Shown in pieces: positions 33,441 to 46,099 of a stretch of DNA of 64,000 nt. The DNA is from Physcomitrium patens (lineage: Eukaryota > Streptophyta > Bryopsida > Funariales > Funariaceae): the NCBI RefSeq assembly GCF_000002425.4, contig NC_037270.1:5871450-5935449 (forward strand), in the 5' to 3' direction. The position numbers and the translations under genes are program-made. The notes under the pieces were generated by a model. It saw only the letters and a list, made by a program, of their open reading frames with translations, was not told the origin of the DNA and ran no database searches. Positions within the stretch are counted from its first letter, which is position 1, and each line of letters begins with the position of its first letter.

Positions 33441-35484
33441 TCAGTGCTTCGAGAGAATATACAAGCGGCATGTAACGCGCCATTTTCTAAATACTACAAA
33501 ATCCCTGCAAACTCAGATTTGACAGAAGTCGTAAGTAAAATATTCGCAAAAAATCTTCAGTTACCAAAATTAGTGACACCGTACTCACAGTTCTGCAGAT
33601 ATCTCCGGAGTTGCTTCCGAACTGACCAGACACAAACCCGCTTGCTACGCCGCTGGACATGAAAAGGAGCACTGAAATCATATTCCGTGTACGCTTTACA
33701 CACTCGGGCTGCCGAAAAGAATATTCTAAGATGCTGTAGTAAGCACAGCACCTGGATGGTCGTCAGCCGAGGCGAGTCCTTGTATAAGCCCGTTGCCCAC
33801 TCACTTCTTGGAGAAGTGCATCTCCGTATCGGTAGAATTTCAAAATCGGTTCCCATCTGGTCAAGCTCAGGGATCTCTAAACAATGTGGGGATCCACACG
33901 GTGCAGTACAAGTGGAAAGATATTCGAACCCTTCCGCCTAACTGTTCAAAATGGTGAACCGATTCGCTCAAAGCGATGATTAATTTTTTTATGACTTCCT
34001 CTAAATATCTATCTCCCTGCGTCCCCAATACGACTTGATCCATAAACCTTTGCATGAGCCTGTGCGACCTGGGATTCAGATTTTGAAAAACGACGGATGT
34101 GAAGATGCAGTACTCCAAGATGAGGGTGGGCGACATGGCGAAAATGCGACGTCTTCTTCAATATTCAGATGGTTGAAAAACTGGACCACAAGAGTGCGAC
34201 TCTGTTTCCATTTCCAAAATCGAGTTCCTTGAATGCAAACCCCAACTGGTTGATCGAACCACATAACCCATTTTCTCAACTGGATACGATCGCTCACGAC
34301 AAACGAACTGCAACTTTCTCAACATTCTCTACATCGATTGCAAGACATCCAAATCTCAACACACAATTTCCACATGAGAGAATTCAACATTACTTTCGTT
34401 CCAATTTCAGAGACGGGGAGGCAGCTCCACAGTTGAACGATAAGTATCAAACAAACTGTTGCCCCATCAATGCAATTCGCCACCCAGAGTTGGTGACAAA
34501 ACGCAATTTATGGACATTTGGAACTTGTCTCTACGCTCCACAACAAAATCGGATTCCCGTTTTTCAATTGCATCCCTTTCAACTTCTAGTAACAACTACC
34601 CAAAAAAAAACCCCAACTAACTAACTACCTAACACACAAACATAACAACAAAAACACAGAAACACGACGAAAACAAATATTAAAAAAATGAAACAACTCA
34701 CATTGTATCTCGAACCGGACCCTGAAGGGAAGAGTACAATCTAAAGAAGAAAAAAAACAAGACAGCATTGTAAAATAAGAGGGAGCTAAGAATTTATAAT
34801 CATGACACTACACACACACACTCCCCAGAGCACCTTATTCTCAGGCTACCTTTGGTGGGTGACCATCACGGACGACCTGCTAGCACCAGCCCAAGGCAGG
34901 TGATCGGTCATGCGATGCGCGCCGAAAGGAACTGAAACCCGGAGCTCAGCAACTCGGGTTTTGGGTGTTGACACCCAGTGGGAAAAAGGAGGGGGGATTC
35001 GCAAATGTGTTGGCAACTGGACAGGGCGGAGGTAGCCTTATAGGGTGGGGGAGTGCGGCGTCACCTGGCGCTGTCTTACTAAGTAGGACGTGCGAAGCCC
35101 CCATAAATAAGTGTTCTAGCCACGCTGGGCGAGAGGGACGTCGCAACACACGCTCTCCACGTCCATAGGCCCCGCGCACTACCAGGTTCGTAAAGTCCAC
35201 AAATATCATGTCCACGTTACAAAATTGTTGTTGTTATTATTAGCAGCGCGAGAGTAAGTGAGTCCCTTCAAGCTCATGGCTAGTTGCGTGGGCTCCGTTT
35301 TGGGGGGGGGGGGGGGGGGGGGGGGTCCCCTTTACGATCCCTATAAAGGGTTTTTTCCTCCACGTCCTCTTTCGTACCCCGATTCTCTGCAGCTTTTGCT
35401 TCTGCCGCCTTCAGCGCATTTTTTATAGCCTCTGCTTCGGCTGCCGATGCCTCTACCAGGGACTCTACTCCTTTTCTGTGGGTC
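33441..35484 (-). other. Minus-strand cluster of exon-like segments
   Basis: From high to low: 35336-35484 (149 bp, Ala/Glu-rich coiled coil VESLVEASAAEAEAIKNALK, pyrimidine-rich acceptor, donor GTAAAG); a possible 20-bp microexon 34702-34721 (acceptor TTCCCTTCAG, donor GTGAGT); MSPTLILEYCIFTSVVFQ at 34136-34080; a segment ending near 33805 before GTGAGT; and LLFMSSGVASGFVSGQFGSN at about 33665-33585, flanked by an AG acceptor and GTGAGT donor. Whether they form one gene is unknown. No family recognised. A plus-strand 151-codon frame (34169-34624) competes and is not convincing. Confidence 0.28.
35302..35325 (+). repeat. Poly-G tract of 24 bases
   Basis: 24 uninterrupted G followed by TCCCC, 8 bp from the putative exon donor at 35334-35335. 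Such runs often mark sequencing or assembly uncertainty; the N gap is 370 bp away. Confidence 0.9.
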
Positions 35485-35698
35485 CTGAAAAAAACATCCA
35501 GCCTTTCAAAACTTTGACAAAAAAATGAGAGTTTATAGACCCCAAGATTCTACATAATCACCCTGAAAAATCCCTGCTAGAGCGAAACCCACAAAAAAAA
35601 TACCCGTCAGATCACCAGATTACAACCTCCCACCACTAAATTTGGGCGCAAAGCGAAGCCCCCCTCCCACGGCTTAACGCTAAAAAAAATCTCCAAAG

Positions 35699-35798
35699 NN
35701 NNNNNNNNNNNNNNNNNNNNNNNNNNNNNNNNNNNNNNNNNNNNNNNNNNNNNNNNNNNNNNNNNNNNNNNNNNNNNNNNNNNNNNNNNNNNNNNNNN
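35699..35798. other. Assembly gap (100 N)
   Basis: Exactly 100 N, the usual placeholder for a gap of unknown size. The left flank is homopolymer-rich. Confidence 0.99.
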
Positions 35799-36260
35799 GA
35801 CAAATTGTGGGATACAATGAAGGCCTTCTTCATCATATTTGCATTAAAAAGAATATGTATCAGCTTGAAGTTTGTTGCATAACTTAAGTCTATTTATCTA
35901 ATTATCTTGGATGTGAACTTATAGTTGGTTCATATTGTTTGTAACTTGCATCCCAACAAAAGATTAAGAAAAGCAGGAACTAAAAGAAAGAGGAAAAAAT
36001 AAATAAAATGCAATATGTCATTTGCATGATCTTTCCAATTCAAGTATCATAACAAAGGAGATGATTTTGATTAATCACTCTTTGAGTTATTTTTATTGCT
36101 ACTCTAGGGTGTCATCATAACAATGGCTTAATAGCAATCGAAGATATGAATGAAGTCAACATCTAATACTTAATAGAAAAAGATTTCTTGAAACATAGCA
36201 CAATTTTTAATTTTTGTAATGGAAGTTGAATAATATTTTGTTTTATTTTTTCCTAAATGA
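35799..36260. other. Host sequence right of gap
   Basis: AT-rich, no gene seen. Before element G inserted, its right end (36265) was joined to 48470. Confidence 0.5.
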
Positions 36261-36265
36261 ATGTG

Positions 36266-36799
36266 CATCATGGACATATATTTTTACTCCAATAATTACT
36301 TAGATATTATGAATAAGTAAAAATAGGTTAATTTGATAATATTGTATAGACAAGCTTCTTAGAAGCTTTATAGATCCAATTTCACCTTTATACATGTTTA
36401 TAGGTGATTGATAGATTAGAAACTTGGCCAACAAGTTAACTACATGTTGTATATATTGATAGCTTGTAGTATAAGTTAACAATGTAACACACATATAAGA
36501 AACTTGCTTTGTAAATTAAAACAAGTGTCTTACAAATTAAACATGTATCAGAGGTTCTATAGAATGTCATCACATAGCTTTTAATTAGATAGTATATATG
36601 GAAGCAAGAGTGAAGCGTTCCTTATTCTTATCAATACCTTTTTTGTTCTTAGTCTAGTCTTAAGAGTCTGTATTCTTCTTGTCTTTAGCAATAGCCATTC
36701 TAGTCTTAATATTATAATACCTTAAAATAAATATTTATTCTTCTTGAGCTATATAAGAGTATTCTAGGATTCTTCTTGTTTTGATTCATATCTTTGACA
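36266..36799 (+). repeat. 5' LTR of G
   Basis: 534 bp, aligns in plus orientation with 47926-48464 and in reverse with the LTRs of F, H and I. It ends TTTGACA. Confidence 0.85.
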
Positions 36800-37108
36800 A
36801 TTTGAGAAGAATAAAGAATTGATTGTTCTTCTTTTGAGTTTTAAAAAAAATAGAATATTCTATCTTTATTATTGTATTTGAATGTTGCAAACTACTTACT
36901 TTTAAACCTTCATTCTTTATTTTTTAAATCTTGATTTTTTTCCTTAAAGAAAGCAAATCACCTCTTTTTGTAGAAATTTTCATTTGACATTAGAGGTTGC
37001 AGATTATCGTCTTCTAATTTGACTTATGGATTTATTAAATTTTTTGAAATGGAAGAAAAAATCATATATGCTACACTTGGCAGAAATAAGAATAGATTTG
37101 TAACTATC
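36800..37108 (+). pseudogene. Leader and gag N terminus of G
   Basis: Leader to 37048, then ATG at 37049 with about 20 codons before the insertion of H. The frame resumes at 43002 with DLHKLVNTLKIEISC, which aligns with the gag N terminus of H (42023-42247: FYKLIKTLRIKISC). Confidence 0.7.
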
Positions 37109-37578
37109 TATCAAGGTCATGAATCTGGAAGAAAGAAATCCTTAATATACTCTTGTGTTACTCAAAAAGACTAAGAAATTATTCAAAGATGGTAATATAT
37201 TGAATTAGAATGGCTATTTCCAAAGACAAAAAGACTTGAAAGTCTTAAAATAAGACTAAGGACTTGAAAAGCATTGACAAGAATGAAGAATGCTTCACAC
37301 TTATCTCCATATATACTCTTAACTACGAGCTATATGACAATGTTCTATAGGACCTCCAATACATTTTGACTTTGCTAGACACATGTCTTAACTTGCAAGA
37401 CAAATTTTCTATGTATATGCCACATAATTAGCTTGTTCCTCAAGCTATTAACATGTGTAGTATATGATTAACTTCTTGATGAAGTTTCTAACCTACCAAT
37501 CAACTATAAACAAGTATAAAGTCAAAACCACATCTAAATATAAAGCTTTTAAGAACCTTCTTTTGAAGATATTATGAA

Positions 37579-37609
<31 letters not shown>

Positions 37610-37662
37610 CTTTTATTAAATTATATAGGTAATGATTGAAAAAAATACATATTTTCATGATA
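37109..37662 (-). repeat. 3' LTR of H
   Basis: 554 bp with an internal (TA)n microsatellite at 37579-37605. Confidence 0.82.
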
Positions 37663-39300
37663 TTATCTTCTCTTCTAAGAACAAGTTCTATGAGGAGCAG
37701 TCATCATCTTTTATAGAACTTGTTGTTCTTTATTTTGCTTTTAATGGATATCATTGATGAAAAGTCTTAATTCTCTTCGCTGCATTTACAAGATTTTTTG
37801 TTGGCTCTCATTTATATTTATTAATGTAATATCCATGCCAATGAACAAGATATTCTTATCTATTTTGGCGATGCTTTAAATCTAAGACTTCTTCCACTTT
37901 GAACTCTTGATTATTATCCATTTTTATAGGAATAGGTGGCATTTGTCTTTTTTTTGAGTTATCCACTATCTTATATGGTTCAAAATGAGATATATGGAAT
38001 ATGAGATGGATCTTCATAGACTTTGGTAGATATAATTAATAAGCAATATAATTATCTTATTCATAAATAAGAAAAGGTCTAAGCCTACAATGGTTCAATT
38101 TGTTACAATGACAAGTAGTCTTGATATTACTACAAAGTAACCATATTTTGTCATCTACGTTGAATTATTGTTGTTCTTTATAATAGGCATCCACATTGAT
38201 CTTTTGTCATTCTTGAGCTTCCTTTAATTGCACCTTTATTGCCATATTTAGCTTTGATAAATAATTTACTAAATCTTCTACCACAGAATTATTAACTTTT
38301 AAAAAGTCAAAAATATCAAGTCATGAATGATAATCATAATTAGCAAAAAAAGATACTTATTATAGAGAAGAATATATTTAATTATTATACGTAAATTCTA
38401 CTAATGGCAAAAAGGTTGTTCAATCATCTTGATGATAGTTGATGGTATATTTCAAATACTGCTCTAGAATTTAATTCATTCATTCCGTTTGCCTATCAGT
38501 TTACAAATGCAAAGCCAAAGAGAGCTTTATATCCATCTTTAAAATCTTCAAAAAAAATCTTTCAAAATTTAGATACAAATTGAATTTGTTTATCTAATAT
38601 AATATCCTTGGATAATCCATGATAGTGATAGATGTTATCAAGAAAAAACTTAGCCATTTTTTCACTTGTAATAGATTTTGTATATAGTGAAAAATAAGCC
38701 ATCTTAGTAAAATGATCTACTATCACGAATATAGAATCATACAAATATGAAACTAAAAGATCCGTGATAAAATTCATAAAAACAAAAGACTATGGTTGTT
38801 TTGGAATAGGTAATAGTTGAAGAAGTCCATAAGATTAGTGATGAGAAGTTTTGGATCTTAAATAAATATCACATGATTGTACAAAGTTTTTAATTGCCTT
38901 CCATATTTGAAGCCACCAAAAATCTCTAGATAGTAGCTCCAAAATCTTATTGTATCAAAAATGTTTGGCTACTAAAAAATCATGACAAGCTTGAAGAATA
39001 CGTAATTGTGCTTTGCCTTTTAGAATGTATAATTATCTCTTGAAGTAAATAGATTATTATTAAAATTAAATTTAAAAAATATTATAAGACTTAAAATAAT
39101 TATTTTTGGTATCATGAACAAGAAGATCAGAAGACATATTTGATTGAATTTGTTTGAGAAAGATTGAATCAACAATCAATGTTGATTTTATTTCTCAAAA
39201 ATAAAAATGCTTTGGCTTCAAGAGATTCATTCTTTGTTGATCAAATGTTACATTTTTTTTCTTTTAGTAGAAGATAAGAATATCTAGAAATGACATCTAA
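37663..39300 (-). pseudogene. Chromodomain and integrase relics of H
   Basis: A chromodomain relic near 37750-37930. The integrase core at 38562-38777 (MNFITDLLVSYLYDSIF...YHGLSKDIILDKQIQFVSKF) has MDFI changed to MNFI and SD changed to LD, so the first catalytic Asp is lost. A zinc-finger relic lies at 38900-39130. Between 37712 and 37720 ORF3 is missing. Confidence 0.7.
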
Positions 39301-42022
39301 AAAACCTTATTGTTTTTTTGGTCAATAAGTGATCTTGAAATCAAATCTTGATAAAGACATGCTCCAACAAGCTTAACAATAATTTAATATATGTATTGAT
39401 ATGAAGTACTCAAGGTTCTTGTGATCCATATATACAATGACTAGACTTGAGGCACTTTTAGATAATGATGCTATTCTTGAAATGAATCGATAACGGCAAG
39501 AAGCTCTTTGTTTTGGATTTCATACTTAATCTTAGCTCCTAAAAATTTCCTTGAATAAAGAATAACTAGATGGAATTTGTCATATACTTCTATTTTTAAT
39601 AAAATTGCACCTATAGCAAAATTTCATGCATTTTTTTCTATAAAGAATGCTTTAAAAAAGTTGACACAATGGAAGATTGGTGCAAAAATAAATGTTGTTT
39701 TTAAGATTTTAAAAGATACTTTAGTATCTTTGTTCCATTCAAGATTGTCTTTATAGATCAGATGTGTAAGAAGAGCTGTAACTTGAAAAAAGTTCTTAAT
39801 GAAGATTTAATAATAATTAGTAAATCCTAAAAAAATATTACACATCTTTGTTTATTTTGGAATCTTCTAATACAAGATAGTTTGAACTTTTTTAGAATCC
39901 ATCATAAGGTTGTTGTTTGAAAGGATGTATCCTTAGAAGTCAACTTGAGTAGTATAAAATACACACTTACCTAGCTTGGCATATAATCTTACATCTCTTA
40001 GTTTTTGTAACACATGACAAACATAAATTTATATTTTTTTGTGTTCTTAGAATAGATTATGATGTCATATAAATAAAAAATAAAAAAATCATCAAAAAAC
40101 TCACAAAAGACATCATTCATTAGATGTTGAAAAGCAATTGATGCATTTGTGAGTCTAAAAGACATGATATTATATTCAAAATATCCATACCTAATTCAAA
40201 ATACAATCTTTCATTCATCTCTTTTATTAATGCATACTAAATTGTATATTCTTTGTAGATCTATTTTTGTATAGATCTTTCCTTCATTTAGTTGATTAAG
40301 AAGTTTTAAAATTAAAGGTAGAGGATACCTATTATTGATTGTGATCTTATTTAGTCCTTGATAATTCATACACATCAATAGAGATCTGTCTTTTTTCTTC
40401 ATAAATAGGATTAGATCCTTGGTTGGAGATTTAAAATAGTATTTGAAGTTTTTAGCCAAATTTTCATCAATATATTCTTTCAATGTAACTAATTTATTTT
40501 GTGATAAGTTATAGATCGGTCTAAATGGCAGTTGAGGTCCTTCTTGAAGATTGATGGAACAATCATATGGATAATATTTTGAAAGAATATATATATTTTT
40601 CTTTACAAAAATATCTTGATAATCTTAGTATTGGCTTGGAATGCTACTTAAAATCTTTTCTCCATCAACAATAGATGTGGCATATGTAGCATTTTTTTTT
40701 TTTTTTTATTGCAACATGCATAAAAGCTCTTATACCTATCAATAATAGTTTGGATGTATTGATCTTATAAATTTCTACTTTTTTAAAAAAATCTTGAGTT
40801 AAATTAAGGAAAAAATTAAGATTATGAGAAATCCAACCTATTTAAGAATTATATTTTTTTAGCTATAATAATCCTAAATTAATTGAGATAGATGAAAATC
40901 TAATCACATTAAATATTATTAAACTATTATAATTACTAATTATTACATCTAAATAAATAATTTTATGTATAATATTTCTAGAAGGCAACAAATAACCATC
41001 CATTATTTTTACATGCATAGGTTTGATTTTTTAATTAACAATATATCTTATTTTTTGATAAAAACTTTTTCTATAAAATAAGCTAAGGCTCTTAAATCTA
41101 ATAAGGCTTAGACTTTATGATTTTTTGGTCCCAAAAAAACTTCTATTGTAAAATAAGGTTTCTATTATAGCTAGAGAATTTTATTTTTTGATATCTTGTT
41201 TTTCTTGATAATCATGCTTCTTATTTTGTGAATGTATTGTTTCTTTGAGGAATGTTAAATAATAAGCTTGGATTCTCCATAATATAGGCATAAGTCTTTT
41301 TGATAATGAAAAATATTTTTTTACTCAAGAAGATGTTTAAAATATATTGTATCAATTTGCATAGACTTTGACCTAGACAAGTAAGCTTTCAAAATCTTAG
41401 AAAGTATCACTATAGCTTTATTTGTATTTTTCCAACCAAATCTTCATTCTTAATGTCTTTAAAAAAATCAATTGTCGCATACAATAGCTTGAATAATAAA
41501 TTGCTCCAATGAATCTGTTCTTGACATTGTAAATAATAAATCTTTAGTATTATCTTTTATTCTATATTTAAATTGATTGATAAGGGCTATATCATTCCAA
41601 TCCATGTCGCAAGCAAGATTTTGGAATTCAACACCATATGTGGTAGTTGAATGTGATTCTTATTGTAACAATACGAGTTAGGTCTTTACTACCCTTTCTT
41701 AATCACTTTTTCTAAAAATTGCTCCAAACACTTGTAAGAATGAATTCAAATCACAAAGCAGTTGTGAATCTTTTTCCATCAAATGTAGTATACTAAAAAA
41801 GAACACTCCTAGAGAGAAATGCTTCAATGAATCCCACTTGAATAAATCCATCATGCTATTGAAAAAGATGCAACATTAGATAGATCTTTACTTATTGTAA
41901 AAATCCTCAAAATTTTGATTTAATTCTATTAAATATTTTTAGCATATTTATTTTTTTCTCTCTTATACTTATAGTATCAAGACTCATTGAATTCAATTGT
42001 GAACTTGATTTGCTTGTTTCTC
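39301..42022 (-). pseudogene. RNase H, RT, protease and gag C-terminal relics of H
   Basis: RNase H 39340-39800, RT 39880-40560 (open only at 40211-40483: MKEYIDENLAKNFKYYFKSP...MNYQGLNKITINNRYPLPL), protease relic near 40960-41120, gag from 41130. Recognition is by alignment with F; stops are dense. Confidence 0.65.
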
Positions 42023-42469
42023 TTAATTATACAATTTTTGGCACAAAATTTGAATTTTATTCTTGATTTCTTCTATAGGCATAGGAATAGTGCTTCTATA
42101 ATTTACATTAAAAATACAAGATATTTTTATTCTTAAAGTCTTGATAAGCTTATAAAAATTTGTAATAGTTACAAATCTATTCTTATTTCTACTGAGAGTA
42201 GCATCTATGATCTTTTTTTCTATAAATAATTCAAAAAAAAAATTCAAAATATTAAATTAGAAGAAGATAATCCATAGCCTCTTATATCAAATGAAAATTT
42301 CTACAAAGAGGGATATTCCATTCTCTTTAAAGAAAAAATCAATATTAGAAAATTAAACTTTTTGTTTAAAAGTGGATAGTTTATAACCTTCAAAATACAA
42401 TAATAGAAGTCAGATAATTCATTCACTTCTAAAAAAAGAAAAAATAATAAGTTAGCACTCTTTTCAAAT
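42023..42469 (-). pseudogene. Gag N terminus and leader of H
   Basis: 74-codon frame with IDATLSRNKNRFVTI, similar to the gag start of G. The leader (42248-42469) contains the repeated GGATA-type leader motifs near 42250, 42300 and 42410. Confidence 0.6.
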
Positions 42470-43001
42470 TATCAAGGACATAAATCTTAAAAAAACAAAT
42501 CCTTAATATATTCTTGTATTACTCAAAAAGACTAAAAAATTACTCAAAGATGATAATATATTGAACTAGAATGGATATTTTTAAGACAAGAAGACTATAA
42601 AGTCTTGAGATAAAACCAAAAACAAGAAAATTATTGATAAGACGAAGAAGATTTCACTCTTGCTTCCATATATTCTTAATTAAGAACTATGTGGCAATGT
42701 TTCATAAGCCTTCAACATGTGTTGATTTTGCTAGACATATGTCTTCATTTGTAAGGAAATTTTTCTATATATGCATTGCATATTAGCTTGTTTCACAAGC
42801 TATCAACATGTATGGCATGTGGTTAATTTGTTGATCAAGTTTTTAATCTATCAATCAATTATAAATACGTGTAAAGTCATAATCGCATCTATGAAGCTTT
42901 TAGGAATCTTCTTTAAAAGAAATTATGAAATTAATCTATATTTATCTACTTCTACCTTATCATATAAGTAATTATTCAAAATAATATATATATTTGTAAT
43001 A
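42470..43001 (-). repeat. 5' LTR of H
   Basis: 532 bp, starts TATCAAGGACAT like the left copy (TATCAAGGTCAT). Confidence 0.82.
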
Positions 43002-44620
43002 CTATTGCAGATCTTCACAAACTTGTCAACACTCTTAAGATAGAAATTTCATGTATCACCAATACCAACCACAGAAGCATTATTCTTATGTATATGAAAA
43101 AAGTCGATAGTCTATGCCAAAAAGTTGTGCAATTGAGAAAAATAAGTAGACTAAGCTTACAACCAAATCTAAGAAGTCTTACTTTTACAAGTACAAAAGA
43201 AACAAGGATTAGTATGCTTGAAAAGTTTAATGGAATAAAATCAAAATTTTAAAGATTTGTGTAACAAGTAAAGTTCTATCTAAAGTTACATCCATTCCAA
43301 TACCCTAATGGATTTATTCTAGTTGGATTCACAAGCACACTTCTATCTAAAAGTACTCTCTTTTGATTTGTATCTTTGATGGAAAAGAATTCATAATTCT
43401 TTTATGATTCAAATTCATTTTTAAAAGTATTCAGGATTGGATTTGGAAAAAGTGATTAAGAAAAAATAATAGATATCAAGCTCTTATAATTACAATAAGA
43501 ATTACGATTATCCACTATATATGATGTTAAATTTTAAAACTTTACTTGTAACATGGACTAAAATGATAAAGCACTTATCAATCAATTTTCATATGACTTG
43601 AAAGATAACATCAAAGATTTATTATTAATAATATCAAAAGAAAATTCTTTAAAATAATTTATTACTTAAGCCATTGTATGTAATAATCAATCATTTAAAA
43701 GGCTTTAAAATAAAGATTTGATTAGAAAAGAATAAGTTAAGTAACAATGGCACTTCTTAAGTTTTTAGAAATTTATTTATTAAGGTCAAAACTAATGCAA
43801 ATTGATATTATATATTTTAAATTTCTCACTAAGTAAGAAAAGATTTAATGTTGTTAAGAGAATTTGTACTTATATTATAGAAAAGCTAATCTCATTGCTT
43901 AATATTACCCAAAGAAGCAATACAATTACAAAATAAAGAGCATGGTTGCTAAAAAAGACAATATGTTAGAAAATAAGTTTCTCTAATTATAATAGTAATC
44001 ATGTGGCTAGAATCATGTACAATACCTAATAAAGATCATATTCCCTCTTTAGATACTTTATCTTGTTTTATAATAGATGTATATTTAGGGCCTAAAAATC
44101 ATAAAGTCTTTGCCTTATTAAATTTAAGAGTATCAACTTATTTTTTAAATAATAATTTTATCAAAAATTAAGAAATATTTTTAATCAAAAAAACTAAATC
44201 CATACATTTAGAAGTCATAAATAGTTTTTTATTATCTTTTAGAGATATTACCTATGATACTATTTTTTTAGATGTAAAAATTAAAGATTATAATAGCATA
44301 ATAATATTTAATATAATAAGATCTTCTTTCAATTTAATTTTTTAGGATTATTGTAGTTAAAAAAATATAATCCATAGATAGATTAAATTTCTCATAACCA
44401 TGATTTTTTTAGTATTTTAATCCAAAATTTTGTTAATCAAGTAAAAATATATAAGTTTAATACATTCAAATTCTTATTAATAGGTGCAAGAGCTTTTATA
44501 CATGCAATAAAAAAAAGATTATCTTTTGTTATATATATTGTATCCATTTTTGATGGTAGAAAGATATAAAGTAATATTTCTAATTAATATTAAGATTTTC
44601 AAGACATATTTGAAAAGAAG
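43002..44620 (+). pseudogene. Gag and protease relics of G
   Basis: Gag continues from the H junction. Protease-like sequence near 44060-44240 (ALLNLRVSTYFLNNNF), where the catalytic Asp of D-S-G is Asn. No frame above about 60 codons. Confidence 0.6.
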
Positions 44621-45960
44621 AACATAGATATTCTACTAGAGCAATAACCCTATGATTGTTCAATTGATCTTCAAAAAGGAGCTCAACCACCATTTGGACC
44701 AATCTATAGCTTAATGCAAAATGAATTGGTTGTAGTAAAGGAATATATTGATAAGAACTTGACTAAAAACATCATATGCTATTCAAAATCTCTAAAAAAA
44801 TATCTTATCTTATTTATAAATAAAAAAAAATGGATCTTTGCAAATAACTAGAGACTATCATAGATTTAACAAGATTACCATTAAGAATAGGTATTTCTTA
44901 TTTCTACTTTTAGAACTTATTGACCAATTCAATGAAGTAAAGATCTATACAAAAATAAATCTATGAAGAATATACAACCTAGTTTACATGAAAAAAGAGA
45001 TGATAGAAGATTACTTTTGAAACTAGGTATAGAAATTTTGAATATAATATCATATATTTTAGATTTATAAATAAATCAATTACTTCTTAATATTTTATGA
45101 ATGATATTTTTCATGAATTTTTTGATGATTTTGTCATTTGTTCTTTAGATGACATTCTAATCTACTTTAAGAAACTAAAAGAATATGAACTTTATGTTCA
45201 TTGTGTGTTACAAAAATTTAGAGATGCATAATTATATGTCAAGATGGAAAAGTGTGTATTCTACACAACTCAAGTTGACTTCTTAGGATACATCAATTCC
45301 AATAAAGGCCTTATAATGGACTCTAAGAATGTCTAAACTATCATGAATTAGAAGATTCTAAAAACAATAAGAGTTATAAAATATTTTTTGGATTTTACTA
45401 ATTACTATTTATTTTTCATCAAGAACCTTTTTTAAGTTGCACCTTTACTTATACATTTGACTTGTAAAAATAAGCTTGAGTGGAATAAAGAAGTATAAGT
45501 ATTGTTTGATGCTTTGAAAAAGGAATTTATTTCTATACCAATCTTATATTGTGTTGACTTCTCCAAGATATTTTTTTCATGAAAATAGACATATTAGATT
45601 TTGTCTTAGGTGGAATATTATCACAAATAGAAATAGATAACAAACTCTATTCAATAGCTTTCCATTCCAAGAATTTTTGAACAACAAAGATAAACTACAA
45701 AATCTACAATAAAGAACTTCTTGCAATTATGGATTCTTTTTAAGAATAGCGTTACTATCTAGAAGGTACTTCTAATCTAATCATCATGTATATAAATTAT
45801 AAGATCCTCAAGTACTTCATGTCAACATGTGTTTTGAATTGTTGCTATGCTCGTTGGAGTATGTCATTATCAAGATTTGATTACAAGATTACATATTGAC
45901 TTAGAAAAAAAAAAATGTTAGATGCACTTTTTAGACATTCTTATCTTGTACCAAAAAAAG
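44621..45960 (+). pseudogene. RT and RNase H relics of G
   Basis: RT palm SLDDILIYFKK near 45145-45180 (Tyr of YLDD is Ser). RNase H 45530-45800. Many stops and indels. Confidence 0.7.
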
Positions 45961-46099
45961 AGATGTAGCTTTTAATTAACAAAAAATGGTCATCTTGAAG
46001 CTCAAATAATTTCATCTTTAAGCAATAAAATCAACATTGACTATTGATTCAATCTTTATCAACCAATTCAATCATGTATTGCCTTTAATCCTCTTATTT

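Larger units (their letters stand above)
37109..43001 (-). mobile_element. Minus-strand chromovirus H inside gag of G
   Basis: LTRs 37109-37662 and 42470-43001, with target duplication CTATC/CTATT (4 of 5 match) at 37104-37108 and 43002-43006. Interior order on the minus strand: gag, PR, RT, RH, IN and chromodomain relics. ORF3 is deleted. All domains are badly decayed. Its gag N terminus is of the same type as G's, so a close relative inserted into G in opposite orientation. Confidence 0.85.

Noticed and set aside
34169..34624. 151-codon plus-strand open frame
   Set aside because: Low complexity, no domain; overlaps minus-strand exon-like sequence and ends in an A/C-rich tract.
34845..34925. 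GGTGGGTGACC resembling the 3' part of 5S rRNA
   Set aside because: Only about 11 bases match; the remainder of the 5S sequence and its internal promoter are absent on either strand.
34946..35215. 89-codon minus frame near a hairpin (34937-34961)
   Set aside because: Proline-rich shadow without splice signals or motif; the hairpin has a bulge and no known role.
37579..37605. (TA)n tract as an origin or recombination site
   Set aside because: Simple microsatellite within an LTR; similar tracts at 47933, 48867 and 52612.
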